Assembly: GCA_015143295.1 (NCBI GenBank)
Contig: CM026554.1
Location: 54,372,627 to 54,436,626 of the forward strand
DNA length: 64,000 bases
Direction of reading: 5' to 3'
Source: Tetracentron sinense
Lineage: Eukaryota > Streptophyta > Magnoliopsida > Trochodendrales > Trochodendraceae
The notes beneath the pieces were generated by a model. That model was not told the origin of the DNA. It worked only from the letters and a program-made list of their open reading frames with translations, and searched no databases. The translations under genes were made by a program, and so were the position numbers. Positions 1-11,980 of this stretch are shown here, one piece after another (position 1 is the stretch's first letter; the number at the start of each line of letters is the position of its first letter).

Positions 1-1775
1 TGATTACCTTTTCACCTCCCACTGACCTAATTTTGCTGTCGACAGCTGGGCTATGTACTCTAAGAAATTCAGCCGACAGATTAAAGACACTACCATTAGC
101 AAATTCCACCTCTACCTGGAATGAAAGTTCAGCATAAAACAGATATATGAGAAACCCACCAAACATGCTACTGGCAAAAAGTGAAAACTGGGAATCAACT
201 TTATTCACTGAAGCAAACTGCACACAATCACACATAACCAACATATATACTAAAGTCACCATTGCTAACACTCGACTTGGTCTCACCCTTGCTTTCCAAT
301 TGATATCGACCTTCACTCAACAAAGAGAGAATACGACTAAGTTGAAATTTTTCAGAGAACCTAATACACAATAAAGTTGATGGAAGAGCTAAATTCTTTC
401 ACAAACACTTTGAATTCAACACCTATTAGAGGTTTAACACCCCTTTTCAACTTTGTTAGGTTTAACAAAATGTTTGGGAACACCCGGCAAAAATCTCAAA
501 GTAGTTATAACAGAAACTACATGATAACTCGTCAGTGGAAGTAGAATAGAATAGCCAGTCAGCTAGAAGGCACATGCTATACACTAAAAAGACCTGCACT
601 CAGCCTCTAAGTTAATCCACAACTTCCAATTTATAGGTTTCAAATGAACACACACCTGATAGTAGACACAGATGAAAGAGTACATTAAATAAAAGTAACC
701 ATGCAAACCCATTACCTTCTGCCTTTTGTTTTTCCTTTCCTTGAATCACATTCTTTCTTCAGAGCAAGAGGACCAATTTTGGATGTTTTCCATGATCTAG
801 ATGTTAGAAAAATATGTAGATATCACATAGTTATTTGTTTTTGACCAACTGACCAAGAAATACTTATCAAGCTTTTAATTGTTATAAAATATGGCCCCAC
901 TGTTACCACCGCCACAAGTGGTAATTTTATCGCAGATGGTTTCAAATCAAACTTCATAGCCATCCCAACTTCTAAAGAAACTCTATATTCAGTTCAAGAG
1001 GCTGCACAAAGCAATGGTCAAACTACTAAAGGAGCATCACCGGCAGACGATGTCTGCAAGAGGGCCAATTCACCACCCCGTAGAAACCTTTGAGGGGGCT
1101 GTTGTTTGTTGTCAAGAGGCAGTTCCATCTCTAGCTAGGGAAGGCAAAAAAATGAAACTAAAAATAAATTTTCCTGAAGAGAAAACTATGGGAGCTCCTC
1201 TCCACAGATGGTTGGTGCAAGAAAAAAAAATGCACAGGCATCAAACTAAATAGATAAATAATTATCATTTTCATCAAACATAAAGCCAATTGCACATTAC
1301 TCATCAGCAACGCTGGAAAGAAGCTTCAACTACAAGAGTTGTGCTATCTTCAAACACTTCCATTAAAATGTCAAAATGATAAATAAATACAAAAATTGTA
1401 CAAATTGAAGTGGGCAAAATACACATACTAATTGTATCGGTTAGATTTTTAGAATATATTGAAACTCTGTGTGTCAGAAAATCTATATATGTGTGTGTGT
1501 TTTCCTTCTCTTTCTTGAATTCAAATGTTGTTTAATTATTCTTTTTAATTTTTTAAAAAATGGGTAGTCAAGAATTAATCTAGGTATGAACATCTAATTG
1601 GTAAACAAATCAAACCAAAAAAATAATGCATATTGGACAATAGCAATCGAAACTTATAATAATAATAAAAAGACAAAGAAGAACTAACAGTTTTAGGAGG
1701 ATGGAGGGATAATCTAGTGAGGCGAGGAGATAAAGATTGAACAGAAGCGTGAATGTTTCGAAGCATAGCAAACAT
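1..1775 (-). CDS. DUF971 / GBBH-like N-terminal domain protein, 5' part
   Basis: Two exons of a gene that leaves the window on the left. Exon 1 (1775-1689) codes 29 residues beginning MFAMLRNIHASVQSLSPRL, rich in Arg, Ser and Leu with no acid, as in a mitochondrial presequence; it ends at a GT donor in phase 0. Exon 2 (115-8) follows a TTCCAG acceptor, is 36 codons in phase 0, ends at GT, and reads VEVEFANGSVFNLSAEFLRV then HSPAVDSKIRSVGGEK. That is the start of the DUF971 fold found at the N-terminus of gamma-butyrobetaine hydroxylases and, in plants, as a small stand-alone mitochondrial-type protein. The function of the plant protein is not established. The 1573 bp intron shows no other recognisable exon. 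The gene is divergent from the RING gene. Domain identity is firm; the exon 1 start and mitochondrial targeting are inferences. Confidence 0.75.
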
Positions 1776-1974
1776 CGTATTCCCTTCCTCACTCTTTTAC
1801 CATATACCTCTGGCTCTTAATAGCGCAAACGAGCGTCTGGGGTCGAACCACAATACAAACAAGCAATTGGAAGGAGAATTAACGAAGACTATGGGTTGGG
1901 TTTCATTGAACGCTTACCTAAAATTTCGCTCACTCTAGCTCCATCGGCTTTTGATCAGTTCAAGGACCTAGGGT

Positions 1975-2685
1975 TACGGGTGGGCACGATCTGTCCGACC
2001 TCGAGCTCAGCTTGGCTACTCGCTCGTTAAAAGCTCGCCTCGTTTAACTATATATAAATATATTAAAAAATATATAAAAATTAATAATATATATAGAGTA
2101 GTGATTAGCGTACTGTGAAATGAATTTTATAATCCAAGGCTAGACCTCTTTGGTCCATGCCCTCTCTCTTAAATATCCACCAATTGTGTAAGATCCATTT
2201 CCCAGGTATGTTAGCTATATATATATATATATAGGATCTTCCTAACTACCATTCAATAGGTGAACTTGGTAACGACTATCAAGACATTTTTATCTCTGCA
2301 TTAATTACCAAAATTTATTAAAGATGAGAGTACTTTAGTCTTTTCATAAGAAACCAGTCATTAAATGCATAAGAGAATAAATACAGTTTGACTTTTCTCT
2401 CTTCTATTTATCGAACTGTTCTTTATGAAAAAATATCTTGATGGTCGTTAAAAATTTCACACATTGAATGGTCGTTAGCATTTCCCATATATATATATAT
2501 GATATAAAATTAATAATATACGTAAATATACAATTTAAATACTTTAAATAAAGGGTTTTTAAAATTAATTATAGTTAATGCTCGGATTGAGCTCGATTTG
2601 GCTCGTTTAAAACAAGCCGAGCTAAGCTTGGACACCCTAAAAAATGTCAAAGCTCGATGAAAGCTCAGCTCGATACCCACCCCTA
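1975..2685. mobile_element. Non-autonomous hAT element with exact 8 bp TSD
   Basis: The ends are TACGGGTGGGCA and, inverted, TAGGGGTGGGTA. The element is flanked by the exact 8 bp duplication CCTAGGGT at 1967-1974 and 2686-2693, the hAT superfamily signature. Both ends carry many short GAGCTC/GCTCG motifs in opposing orientation, like the subterminal transposase sites of plant hATs. There is no transposase reading frame. A second element is nested in its AT-rich middle. Confidence 0.85.
2234..2486. mobile_element. Small MITE nested in the hAT element
   Basis: Terminal inverted repeats of about 60 bp are visible: the left arm begins GGATCTTCCTAACTACC and the right arm, inverted, begins GGGAAATGCTAACGACC; both then share CATTCAA and CAAGA blocks. 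The element is flanked on both sides by (TA)n, so it went into a TA array. It is 253 bp and non-coding. Confidence 0.75.
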
Positions 2686-2811
2686 CCTAGGGTGGAACCA
2701 AAATCTTCTTACCTCGAGGATTTGCCCAAAAGACCAACATGCAAACCTGACATTTTTCCGGAATGAATATAGCTACAGAGCCCCCACAAGTGATCATTTT
2801 CCTACATTATC

Positions 2812-4057
2812 AGGATTTTTCTTGATTACCCCTTAAGTTTGGAGTTGTTCCCCAAATACCCAAGTTTTAAAAACTCTTCTCATAATGCCCTCACACATGT
2901 AAAGTGTTCGCACATGCGAACTTTTTCAATTTTGGACTATTTTATCTAAATCATTCGAAGAAAATACATTTGTGTACCCTTCATTCCTTATCAACCATGG
3001 AGCCCTCTCAATTCCTTATCAACAATGGAGTCTCATTCGTTGATTCAGAAGAGTCCCCAAATATTTCATTACCTACCATTTCAACTCTGATTTCCACAAA
3101 AGAGCTTCTTCCGCTAGACTAGTAACCACGATCATGAGAGAACATCATTAACCAATTAAAAATACTCATTTTCTAATAAAATCATTACATGTATGATTAA
3201 CCCAAAGAAAAAAGTTTATAATAATTGCAGTTATGATTTTAGACTTTAGATCTCATGTTAGATAGTTTTATACGTGTTTTCTTTACATTTTCTATGGTTT
3301 ATAGTGTGTTGTCGCCACTTCATATCGATATTAGTTGTATTCTAAGGTTGAAGATGATATGTATCGATCAGGATGCATCAACCATGTTTATTGATAGTTG
3401 GTGTATCGGTATGTATCGATAATAAAGGTGAAAATGTCACTCAAACAGAAAAGTGCTTGAAAATCCTTAAAACGACATCAAAATGAAAATTTGAGCGCCG
3501 AAGAACCACGTGGCATTTCAACTCTGATCCTTCTCGTCGAGCTACCCCAGATTCATATATTATAATAGTGAATTGGACTTTTGGATAAGAAGTTTTGGTA
3601 AAAACAAGATCTAACGTTAGACTGCATCATATCGATATAGATATCAAACAAGTGTATCGACCACATGTATCGATCATGCGAGCAAAAACTTCGTTAGAAC
3701 TTAGATTTTTAAAGAAAATTTCATCTTTTTTTCAAAAAAATTTGTACGAAAACATCCATTAAAGAAAAGAGGAGTGAGGAGCTTCGTGAGATGGCAAGAT
3801 GAGGAGAGAGAAACTTCTCTCATCTCATGCGCACGTAGGCAAATCCCTCTTTTTCTCTTCTTCTTTCAAAACTAAATGAAACTCTTTTTTAAGAATATAG
3901 GTGGTAGTGGAGGGGTGGTAGTGGAGGGGTTTCTAAGACTTTTCATGAATACTGAATTATGAAAAATACTCATAAGCCTCTTTAGGGAAGAGTTTTTAAA
4001 AGTTTGGTAGTTTGAGAATGAACATACCCAAACTTGAGGGGCAATAAGGGAAAACCC
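2812..4057. mobile_element. Mutator-like (MULE) non-autonomous element
   Basis: A perfect 12 bp direct repeat TCCTACATTATC lies at 2800-2811 and 4058-4069. Between them are inverted repeats of about 60 bp, sharing CCCCTYAAGTTTGG near the tip and TTTTAAAAACTC at the inner end. Long TIRs and a 9-12 bp target duplication fit Mutator-like elements. The 1.1 kb interior has several copies of TGTATCGAT-like motifs and no transposase. A small 2903-3122 reading frame inside has no recognisable product. Confidence 0.75.
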
Positions 4058-4257
4058 TCCTACATTATCCTCATTCCATCACCATCAACTGATCAATGGG
4101 TTGGGTAGGTTGGATAGTTCTACCCTCTTGAGCATGGCCATACAATACCTACTACATGTACTAAATATAGTATATAGTCGTTCAATAATTATTAAAATTA
4201 CTATTTAAATCTTTTAAAAAACACTTTGATTTTAGGAGTATGGAGTTAATTTTATGA

Positions 4258-4475
4258 GGAGTGTTAGCCCAGTCTCACAACTCAAATCTCAATTTTTTTT
4301 TCCAAAAGTCTCACGGTGGTAGCAACATTGTTACCCCTTCAACATGTTGAAAGGCAAAATATCAAACAAGAAGTTATGGTTTTCTCCGGTTCTCAAGATA
4401 ATAATTAGATGCGGTGACACTTGTGGCCACTATCGTGAGACTTTGGAAATCTAAGACTGGGGTTGCATTTCTCTA
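4258..4475. mobile_element. Possible small inverted-repeat element
   Basis: The two ends are imperfect inverted repeats: GCCCAGTCTCACAACTCAAATC on the left (22 positions, read in two blocks GCCCAGTCTCA and CAACTCAAATC) pairs with the inverse of AATCTAAGACTGGGGTTGC on the right, and inner TCTCACGGTGGTAGC pairs with the inverse of GCCACTATCGTGAGA. About 218 bp and non-coding. No clear target duplication was found, so the class is open. Confidence 0.45.
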
Positions 4476-4730
4476 ATTTTATCAACACCCTCATCTTATG
4501 TAAAACCTTAGACCTAATCCTAAGCCTAATTAGATATCTCGACTCGTCTCTCATTGTCTCAGGCTCTCACTCTACCACCTAGTTGCTTTATGATCTCTCT
4601 CAAGAGTCGACTCTCATCTCTCAATTCTCTTATTTGTTGTCGCAATATTGCCAATCCTAAGTGTGGATATAGGAGGAGGAAGTGGACCATCTTTTCCAAA
4701 GGCACAAAGGAGAACTCTGTTTCGAAGTCT

Positions 4731-5085
4731 GTTGGAGGCCAAATGGCTTCTCATCCATTCATTACACATGAAATAAGGCACAAAGGACAACTCTGTTTTG
4801 AAGTCTGTTGGAGTCCAAATGGCTTCTCATCCATTCATTACACATGAAGTGCCACCAACCTTTTTACGATCTAGAATTCACTTGGAGGCTAAATGGCTTC
4901 TCATCTGGTCATTACACATGAAAGTGCCGCCAACCTTTATACGATCTTGACTTGGCTTCTCATCCAGTCATTACACATGAAGTGTCGCCAAGCTTTGTAC
5001 GGTCTAAAATTCACTTGGAGGCCAAATGGCTTCCCACCAGGTCATTACACATGAAATGCCGCCAACTTTTGTACGGTCTAGTATA
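4731..5085. repeat. Degenerate tandem repeat, about five units
   Basis: Units of roughly 60-90 bp share the blocks GGCCAAATGGCTTCTCATCC, GTCATTACACATGAA, GTGCCGCCAACCTTTGTACG and TCTAGAATTCACTTGGAG in that order. Units differ by substitutions and by loss of a block, so the array is old. It ends about 330 bp before the RING gene start. Confidence 0.8.
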
Positions 5086-5412
5086 GAATTAGAGACTCGA
5101 GATTATTGAGAAAGACCAATATGTGAAAGTATTAAATGCATGTGAGGATCATATGGCATAGTAAAGCTGTCACTGGTCCTATTTATCAAGTTGTTGCTCG
5201 TGCCGATACGGGCAACCCACAACCTAAAAGGAGGCCACTTTTGAGAGTTCTTCAAAATGTGGGGCCTATTTACGGAAATGTTCCTAAACTAAAACCAAAA
5301 TTCGAAAATGTGACCGTTATAACAAAACCCTTTTCTCTCTCTGAAACCCACAACCTTCTCTGCAGAAGAGGGGTGTTTCCTTCTCCAATCCAAGAAATCT
5401 AAGTAAGATAAA

Positions 5413-8400
5413 ATGGAGAGGAAAGAAGAAAGCCAGAACCCAGGAAATCTAAAGCAATCTGTTACAGTCGAGAATGGCGGAAACATAGATAATATGATTA
5501 GTCCCAGATTCCGATCTGTGGCTGCCATGGCGGGTTGGGACGAAGAAGCGCTTCTACTCGCGAGTCTTGTCGTCGAAGACACTCCGGAAAGAGAATCCAA
5601 ACACAAGAAACGCACCAGTTCCCTGTTTAAGACTCCGCCAACAAGTTCAAGAAGGTAAAATTTTTATCATTTCTTCGTTTGTTTTCCGTTCTTCTTCTGT
5701 TGGGTTTATGTTTTTGTTCCGCGCTTCGTTTTTTTTCTGTACGATTTAGTTCATGTTTCGATTTCTCAGAAAACGCAGAGCTCAGAGACTGAGTCCTGCT
5801 TCAGTCCCGGTTGTTGTTCTTGACCTTGATGAAGAAGAGACTGCTACAAAAGGTTTCCATTCTCCCTATTTGCTTTCTTTTTTCAGATTGTACCGTTATT
5901 GTTTCCTTTTTCAATATATTTTCAGTATTTGGAACGATTTTCAAAAATGGGCATTTGACCTTTTTTCTGGGTATAATTATTCTGCAGACAATGACACAAA
6001 GAACATGAAAACGAAAATTGATGTGATCGAAGAAAAGAGCTTGCCTAGACAGGCCTCTGCTATTTCTTGTTTGGATTCAAATATTCCTTGTATGGATCGA
6101 CTTAAGGAAGAGCTTTCTTGTGCTGTAAGTAGCTATTGCTTGATTTCCCATTTTTAATAATTTAATTCTGGATCAATTGAAACAATTCTCGGTTTTGGGT
6201 TTAATCCCTTTTGCAGATTTGTTTGGAGATATGCTTTGAACCCAGTACTACCCCTTGTGGACACAGGTAAAATTGAAAATTTTAATTTCCTTCAATTCAT
6301 TTTATCCAATTTTTTTGATTAATTGGTGATGGTTATATTCACAAGACTCATTTTCTTACTCTCTTGGTTTAAAGGTTATTGTTATTTTTTGGAGACATTT
6401 TAGGTATAGTCAAAAGTGGCTGGAAATGCCTACTTAAAAGAGGAAAATCAGAGAAAGAAATGAGAGATTAGTAGTAAATGAGACATTAGATTTAGAGATG
6501 ATTTTCTCTTAAATCATCTTCTTTTTTAGCCAAGATCGGTCTGAATTTGTGACGAGTGTGTAGGTATGTTGTCAGTGGAGCAACGAGGGGTGGAGAGTTT
6601 TTGGTAAAGTTGGGTGAAGAGTGGTTTAGTGTTGTTTGACTAGGTTGTAGGGAGGCAAGTGTCTATGTTGTGCTCCTTGTAATTTTCTCGCATTGATTGT
6701 GAATACATTCTTGCCAAATGCCCATGGGATGTAACCCAGATTAGGGGAGAACCATGTTTATTACTTATGTTGTAGTTGTGTATGCTTTTATTTACTTTTT
6801 TCATATATATATATATTAATCCCTTCACCATAATTTCCTCCAACTCATTGCGGAGCAAATAGGTACTGATCTTACGGTTCTTTTTGGATATCAGGATCAC
6901 ATCCTGGACAAGATATCCAGAAAATTTGTGGAATGAACCAGCTTTCTATGAAGTTGGTGGTGACTGGTGGTTTTGGGCATGTTCACGAACCAGAAGGCAT
7001 CTGAACGTTTGTAGTGAAAGTAGGTTTTTGGAGGTTGTCAAGTGAGCCAGACTTCTTACAGGGAGTGGAATGAAAGGAACAATAGGGGACTTCATCACTA
7101 CAAACATAAAGACAAATTTAATAGGGCTGAGATGAGGGCACTAGGGGCGTTCTACCGAGTGAAAACGAGAGAAGGAGAAACTGGGAGAGAGGGAAAAAGA
7201 GAGGAGAGAGAGTGGGAATGGGAGAGAGAGAACGAATGGAGAGGGAAAGTTATTAGGAGAGAGAACGAGAAAATAGGAGAAAGGAGTTTGTTACGAGTTT
7301 GTAAGCGGTTTTGACTCTTGGAAAGACTGTATTTCTAATGACCCTTAGATTTGAAGAGGGTATAGATCGTAGGGTTCAAAATGCGGTGCTTACTAGAGTC
7401 TCTAGTAAGCCACGCTAATAGGAACCCTTCTCTATATATATATATATATATTTTTATTGCATGTTATATTTGGAGTATCTGATGCAAGGAGATTTTGGGG
7501 TGGTTTAATTTGAAGGAAAACCACGAAAGACTTAGTCATTTTAGTGTGTAAAAAAGACCCAAACTCAGCAAGGTGATCTCCTCAATACCTAAATTCAGCA
7601 AGTTATCTCACAAGAGAATAACTAAACTAAAAATAAGCTAAAAGCTTATGATATCATATATCAATTCAAAGAGAGTTTTTTCTCATTTCATTTCTTAAGT
7701 ATATATAGAGAACAAGATCTCACATGGAAAACTACTACAAAACTCACTATCATGGGGAAACATCAAACTCATTAATTAAGCCAACTCACTACAACTAATA
7801 TATGGGAAAACACTACTTTCTACAACTAAACACTAGGTAACCTTAATGTGAAGGTGGAAATTCCTTGACTTGTTGAATGAGTATATGGATTGATTAGATG
7901 GATAGTTAGAGCATGGGTAATAGGTCATGGGTAAATAGATCATGGGTCTTGATATCATACTTCTCACTCCCACATAACAAACATCTCAAAATGTAGGCTT
8001 CCATATCTTGGGCTGCATCAGTATCCCATTAGATAAGAAATCTACAAGTGGTATCAGAGCTTCATGATTGGTGTTTAAGGTGTTTTGACAAATTATTTGT
8101 CAGAGCATTTAGGTTGGTGTACAAATTTGGTGCACAAGGTGTTTGACAATTTATCTATGAGAATTAAGGAAGAGAAAAGATGACAGGTAATTGTTTCGAT
8201 GCAGACAAATTCAATGGGACAAAAAATTATAAGTTGTGAAAACTCAAGGTTGAAGACATTCTCATACAACAAGGTTGACATATCGTATTAAGAGGTAAAC
8301 CGGTAGCCATGACATAAGATGCATGTGAAGAGCTTGGCTTGAAAGAACTCTATCTGTAATTCACTTGTGCTTAGAAGATGAAGTTTTGTTTAACATTGTT

Positions 8401-10954
8401 GATGAGAAGACGACGACAGGATTGTGGTCTAAGCTGGAGAGTTTCTACCAAATGAAGTCTTTAATAAACCAAATTTTCTTTAAAAAGAAGTTATATTCTT
8501 TAATAATGATCAAGGATACTGAAGTGTTGAAGCACTTGAATATTTTCAACAACATTGTTTGTGAATTAAGAAGTGTTGGTGTGAAGATGGAGGACAATGA
8601 TAAGGCCGTCACACTTCTTTGCAGTTTACCGAAATCTTATGATAGTTTGGTTACGACTTCAAGTTGTGTTGATAAAGGTGCTCTTACATTTGAAAGAGTA
8701 AGTAGTGCATTTCTTCCAAATGAGCTACGAATAAAGGTATCCTTGGGTAGTTCAGGAAAGACCGATGCTTTATTGTTGAGAGGGCAGCCAAAGGATGCTG
8801 AAAATTTATCTTTGAAATACCCAAAAAATAAATCAAGAGGACCAAAGTGCAAAGATGCATGTTGGTTGCCGGTTGGGTGGTAAAATCAGACCCTCTAAGA
8901 AATATTGTTTGAGAAAGAAAGGAGCAAAAGACTTTGATTCGAACAAAGGAGAGCAAGTTACCAAGTTGAAGAATTAAGCTATATTAAGTTGAAGAGTTAA
9001 CATCAGGATTCATAGAATTTAAGGTTTTGATGGCAGGTTGTAAGTTGTAACCCAGCATGTGATCATCAATAGAACTCGATAGTCATGCTACTTATCATAT
9101 GTGCCTGCATAGATCCATGATTTAGCACATATGAGCCACATTAGTAAAATGGTTAGGGTTGGTTCGGTTGCATTGCGGGTTTTTGATGGAATGACTCTTA
9201 AAACTTCAAAATATGAGATGTGCCGGAATTCAAGAAAAGTCTTATTTCACTTTCTAAATTAGATTCAAATGTTTATAACTTCACCAGATGAGGTGAAGTC
9301 ATGAGAGTTTCGAAAGGTGCATTAGTAATCATGAGAAGAGTTAGGGTTGGGAACTTTTACGAGCTATCATGGAATATGATAGTAGATGGTGTTGCTACTA
9401 ATGCATAGAAGAGAGTGGTTAAGCTTCAAGGAAAGATGCTAATCATGATAGTAGTAGGTGATGCTAACCTACGAAAGGTGCATATGAAAGAAAGTTATAA
9501 AAGTGTGCTCACAAGATCAGTTCGAGAGGAAAATTTGAATATCAGGGAGTATGTTAGTAGATGATGTTGCTACTAATTCATGTAAGAAAGTGGTTAAGCT
9601 TCAAGGAAAGAAAGTTCAAGTAGGTGATACTAACCTGTGAAAGGTACATATGAAAGAAAGGTATACAAGTGTGCTCACAAGATCGGTCCAAGAGGAAAGT
9701 TTGAAAGTGGAACTTCTCTTAGTTTCAACGTAAGGTGAGGATAAGGCTTGACAAGGCAAGTAGGTAATTTTACTATCAAGGTGGAGATTGTTGGGTTTGG
9801 TGATAGATAAAACCACCAGGATTCATTTTCTCATTCTCTTAGTTTAAAGGTTATTGTTACATTCTAGATGTGCATTTTAGGTATAGTCAAAAGAGGTTAG
9901 AAATACCTACTTAAGAGAGGAAAATTAGATAAAGAAATGAGAGATTAGAGGTAAAGGAGACATTAGACTTGGATAGGGTTTTCTCTGAAGTCATCTTCAT
10001 CTCTAACCAAGACCCAAGATACCTAAGATTTATTAGGCAGTGCTATCACAAAGTCAGTCCGAATTTGTGACAACAGTGTGTAGATGTGTTGTCAGTGGAC
10101 TAATGAGGGTTGGGGAGTTCATGGGAGAGTTGGGTGAAGAGGGGTTTGCTGTTGTTTCATCGGGTTGTAGGGAGGTAAGTCTCTATGGTGTTCTCCTTAA
10201 ATTTCTCCCATTGATAGTGAATGCATTCTTGTCGAATGCCTGTGGCTGTAGCCCAAATTGGGTGAACCACGTATATTGCTTATATGGTGGTTGTGCATAC
10301 TTTTATTTACTTTTTTCCTATATTTTGTTCTCTTTAATTACACATTATGTCTGGAGCATTCTATGGGATAAGAAGAAATCTACAATTGGTAATGAGATAT
10401 AATCTTCAATTGCAGTTTTTGTAAGAAATGTTTGAGATCTGCAGCTGATAAATGTGGAAAGCGGTGCCCGAAGTGCAGGCAGCTAATCAGGTAATTCCAT
10501 TTGTAGATAATTGGGGTGATTTTTTTCATGGAATTTTTTTTGTACTGAATTATGTTATTTTTTTCCCCTGTGAATTTGCAGCAATGGGAGATCTTGCACT
10601 GTGAATACAGTTCTTTGGAACACCATACAGCTTCTGTTTCCACAAGAGATCGAAGCAAGGAAGGCGGCAGGAGCCATAAATCCTCGTGAAGCAGAGCCTC
10701 AAAGCTCTGAGAGAGGGACTTATAAAACACGAAATAGAATTAGCCCAATTCCAGTGTTAACGGGAAGAGATGTTAGTGTAAGGAGAAGAAGAGGTGTGCC
10801 AAGTCAAGTAGATGATGCTGCATTGGCTTTTAGATTGCAGAGGGAAGAGTTCATGGAAGCTTTTAGGGGATCCCCTCCAAGAAGCTCTCCTTCTCCAGCC
10901 AGAGCAAACTTGAGAAGAGTGATTAACCTTCGCAGCAGAGGCAGGCCGATGTAG
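5413..10954 (+). CDS. C3HC4 RING-finger E3 ubiquitin ligase
   Basis: Six exons: 5413-5654, 5770-5852, 5988-6124, 6217-6266, 10416-10490, 10582-10954, all GT-AG, giving 319 residues in one frame. The N-terminal 150 residues are acidic and low in complexity, with a basic cluster RRKRRAQR at about 80-87 (possible nuclear signal). The RING is at 153-191: C153, C156, C168, H170, C173, C176, C188, C191, in the order CAIC, PCGHSFCKKC, CPKC. The tail is Arg/Ser/Pro rich. Known role of the fold: binds an E2 enzyme and promotes ubiquitin transfer. Substrate unknown. The RING is split across exons 3, 4 and 5, and intron 4 (4149 bp) contains a whole retroelement fossil; the splice sites on both sides are intact, so the gene may still be expressed. 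Confidence 0.85.
6316..10384 (+). mobile_element. Ty1/copia LTR retrotransposon fossil in RING intron 4
   Basis: The parts are: 5' LTR about 6316-8046 (enlarged by a nested DNA element), primer-binding site TGGTATCAGAGC at 8049-8060 as used by plant copia elements, a gag-type (UBN2) remnant at about 8365-8883, a purine tract AAGGTGGAGA just before 9789, and the 3' LTR 9789-10384 (596 bp, TG...CA). The two LTRs align along their length but differ at many sites, so it is an old insertion. The internal region is only about 1.7 kb against 4-5 kb in whole family members, so it is clearly broken with many breaks. It has the same orientation as the host gene. No clear target duplication remains. Confidence 0.8.
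6818..7451. mobile_element. TIR element nested in the copia 5' LTR, with coding-like fragment
   Basis: The copia 5' LTR matches the 3' LTR up to about 6800 and again from about 7452; the extra DNA between is bounded on both sides by (TA)n. Its right end, CTCTAGTAAGCCACGC then GGAACCCTTCTC, matches the right end of the element at 53428-54475. The left terminus is not recognisable. Inside, at 6896-7020, one frame reads ITSWTRYPENLWNEP then AFYEVGGDWWFWACSRTRRH, a Trp-rich coding-like segment after a TATCAG acceptor-like site. This may be a captured exon; I do not recognise the parent gene. The GA-rich part at 7170-7280 is like the other copy. Confidence 0.6.
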
Positions 10955-11980
10955 CCTAAGTCCTTCATTTCAAGATTTCATTGATCTTGTTTACCTTTAT
11001 TAGTGATATTATTGTTTCATGTATGTTGTGTGGATAGTAAGTACAGTTTGTTTATCAGTGCAAAACAGCCTAGGCTTTTTTACTTCTCGTATCTCTGTCA
11101 TGAAGATACTCTTCGTGTAATGTTCTTGAAAAATGTCTTTTATTTTCTCAAGCTGCCAAATAAAAACTAATGAAACTAACGCAGTTAGTGAAGGTTTGAC
11201 CTTCATTTAAGGGAAGTAAGGAGATCAAGTCCTAGGGAGAGAAACTCCCAATTGATTGGTAGTAGTTTCCCTCTGATGTGGCTGGCGACCCACTTCACTT
11301 CACCAACTCTGACACTAACACTAACCATAGAACAAATGGTAATCGCCGCATGGTAAAAAAAAATTAATGGGGTCATTAATATTCTACTGAATTGTTCTGT
11401 ATTATTGCCTCGTTGATTTCAGAAGAGAAGCATTTTTAGCATATATTCCCATTTCAAACAGATGTCCAACTAAACGAATCTCAATAACAAAGTGAAGGTA
11501 GAATGATAAGTAGTTAATGACTTGGGCCTGTCGTGTAATTTGATGTTAACATCGTGGTTCTCGTCCAGCGGTTGGAGTGCTAGTAAGATTTATATGCTAC
11601 CACAGGCTACTACAATATTGTTGGATAGATGAACAGTCAACAATTGTTCTAATCCTGATATATTTATATTGAAATGGTCATGGATTTTCCAAGTTTGCTT
11701 TCCTTCATTGATCTCTCATCAATAGTCTCTCTCCCTCTCAACTTATTAGTTTGTATTTTTGCTTCCCTCACTCCCTTTATTGAGACACAGTGGGCCTTAT
11801 TATATATTTTAGTTATTGCATTTATCTTAAATAGAGTAACAAGACTGTAGGCACTGAGTGTCGGAGTAATGGATTTTTATTCTCTTCTTTCTAATAATAG
11901 ATCATTTAAGAGTTTTCATCGCTCTTATGAGTCAAGGGGATGTTCTAAGTATTGAAAACTTTGAAACCAATTAATGTTTG
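10955..11980. other. RING gene 3' flank
   Basis: AT-rich sequence following the RING stop, presumably the 3' UTR and then spacer. I see no reading frame, inverted-repeat element or RNA gene that I can support. Confidence 0.5.

Larger units (their letters stand above)
1776..5412. other. Intergenic gap between divergent genes, mostly transposons
   Basis: No coding region is supported here. In order it holds a hAT element with a smaller MITE inside it, a Mutator-like element with a 12 bp target duplication, a small inverted-repeat element and a five-copy degenerate tandem repeat. Only about 300 bp immediately before the RING gene start looks like ordinary promoter and leader. Confidence 0.7.

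Noticed and set aside
4731-5085. Regular repeats resembling a CRISPR array
   Set aside because: This is a plant genome, the repeats are degenerate and spacers are not unique sequences of even length.
10040-10402. 120-residue plus-strand frame
   Set aside because: It lies in the copia 3' LTR and matches the 5' LTR DNA; no protein family is recognisable.
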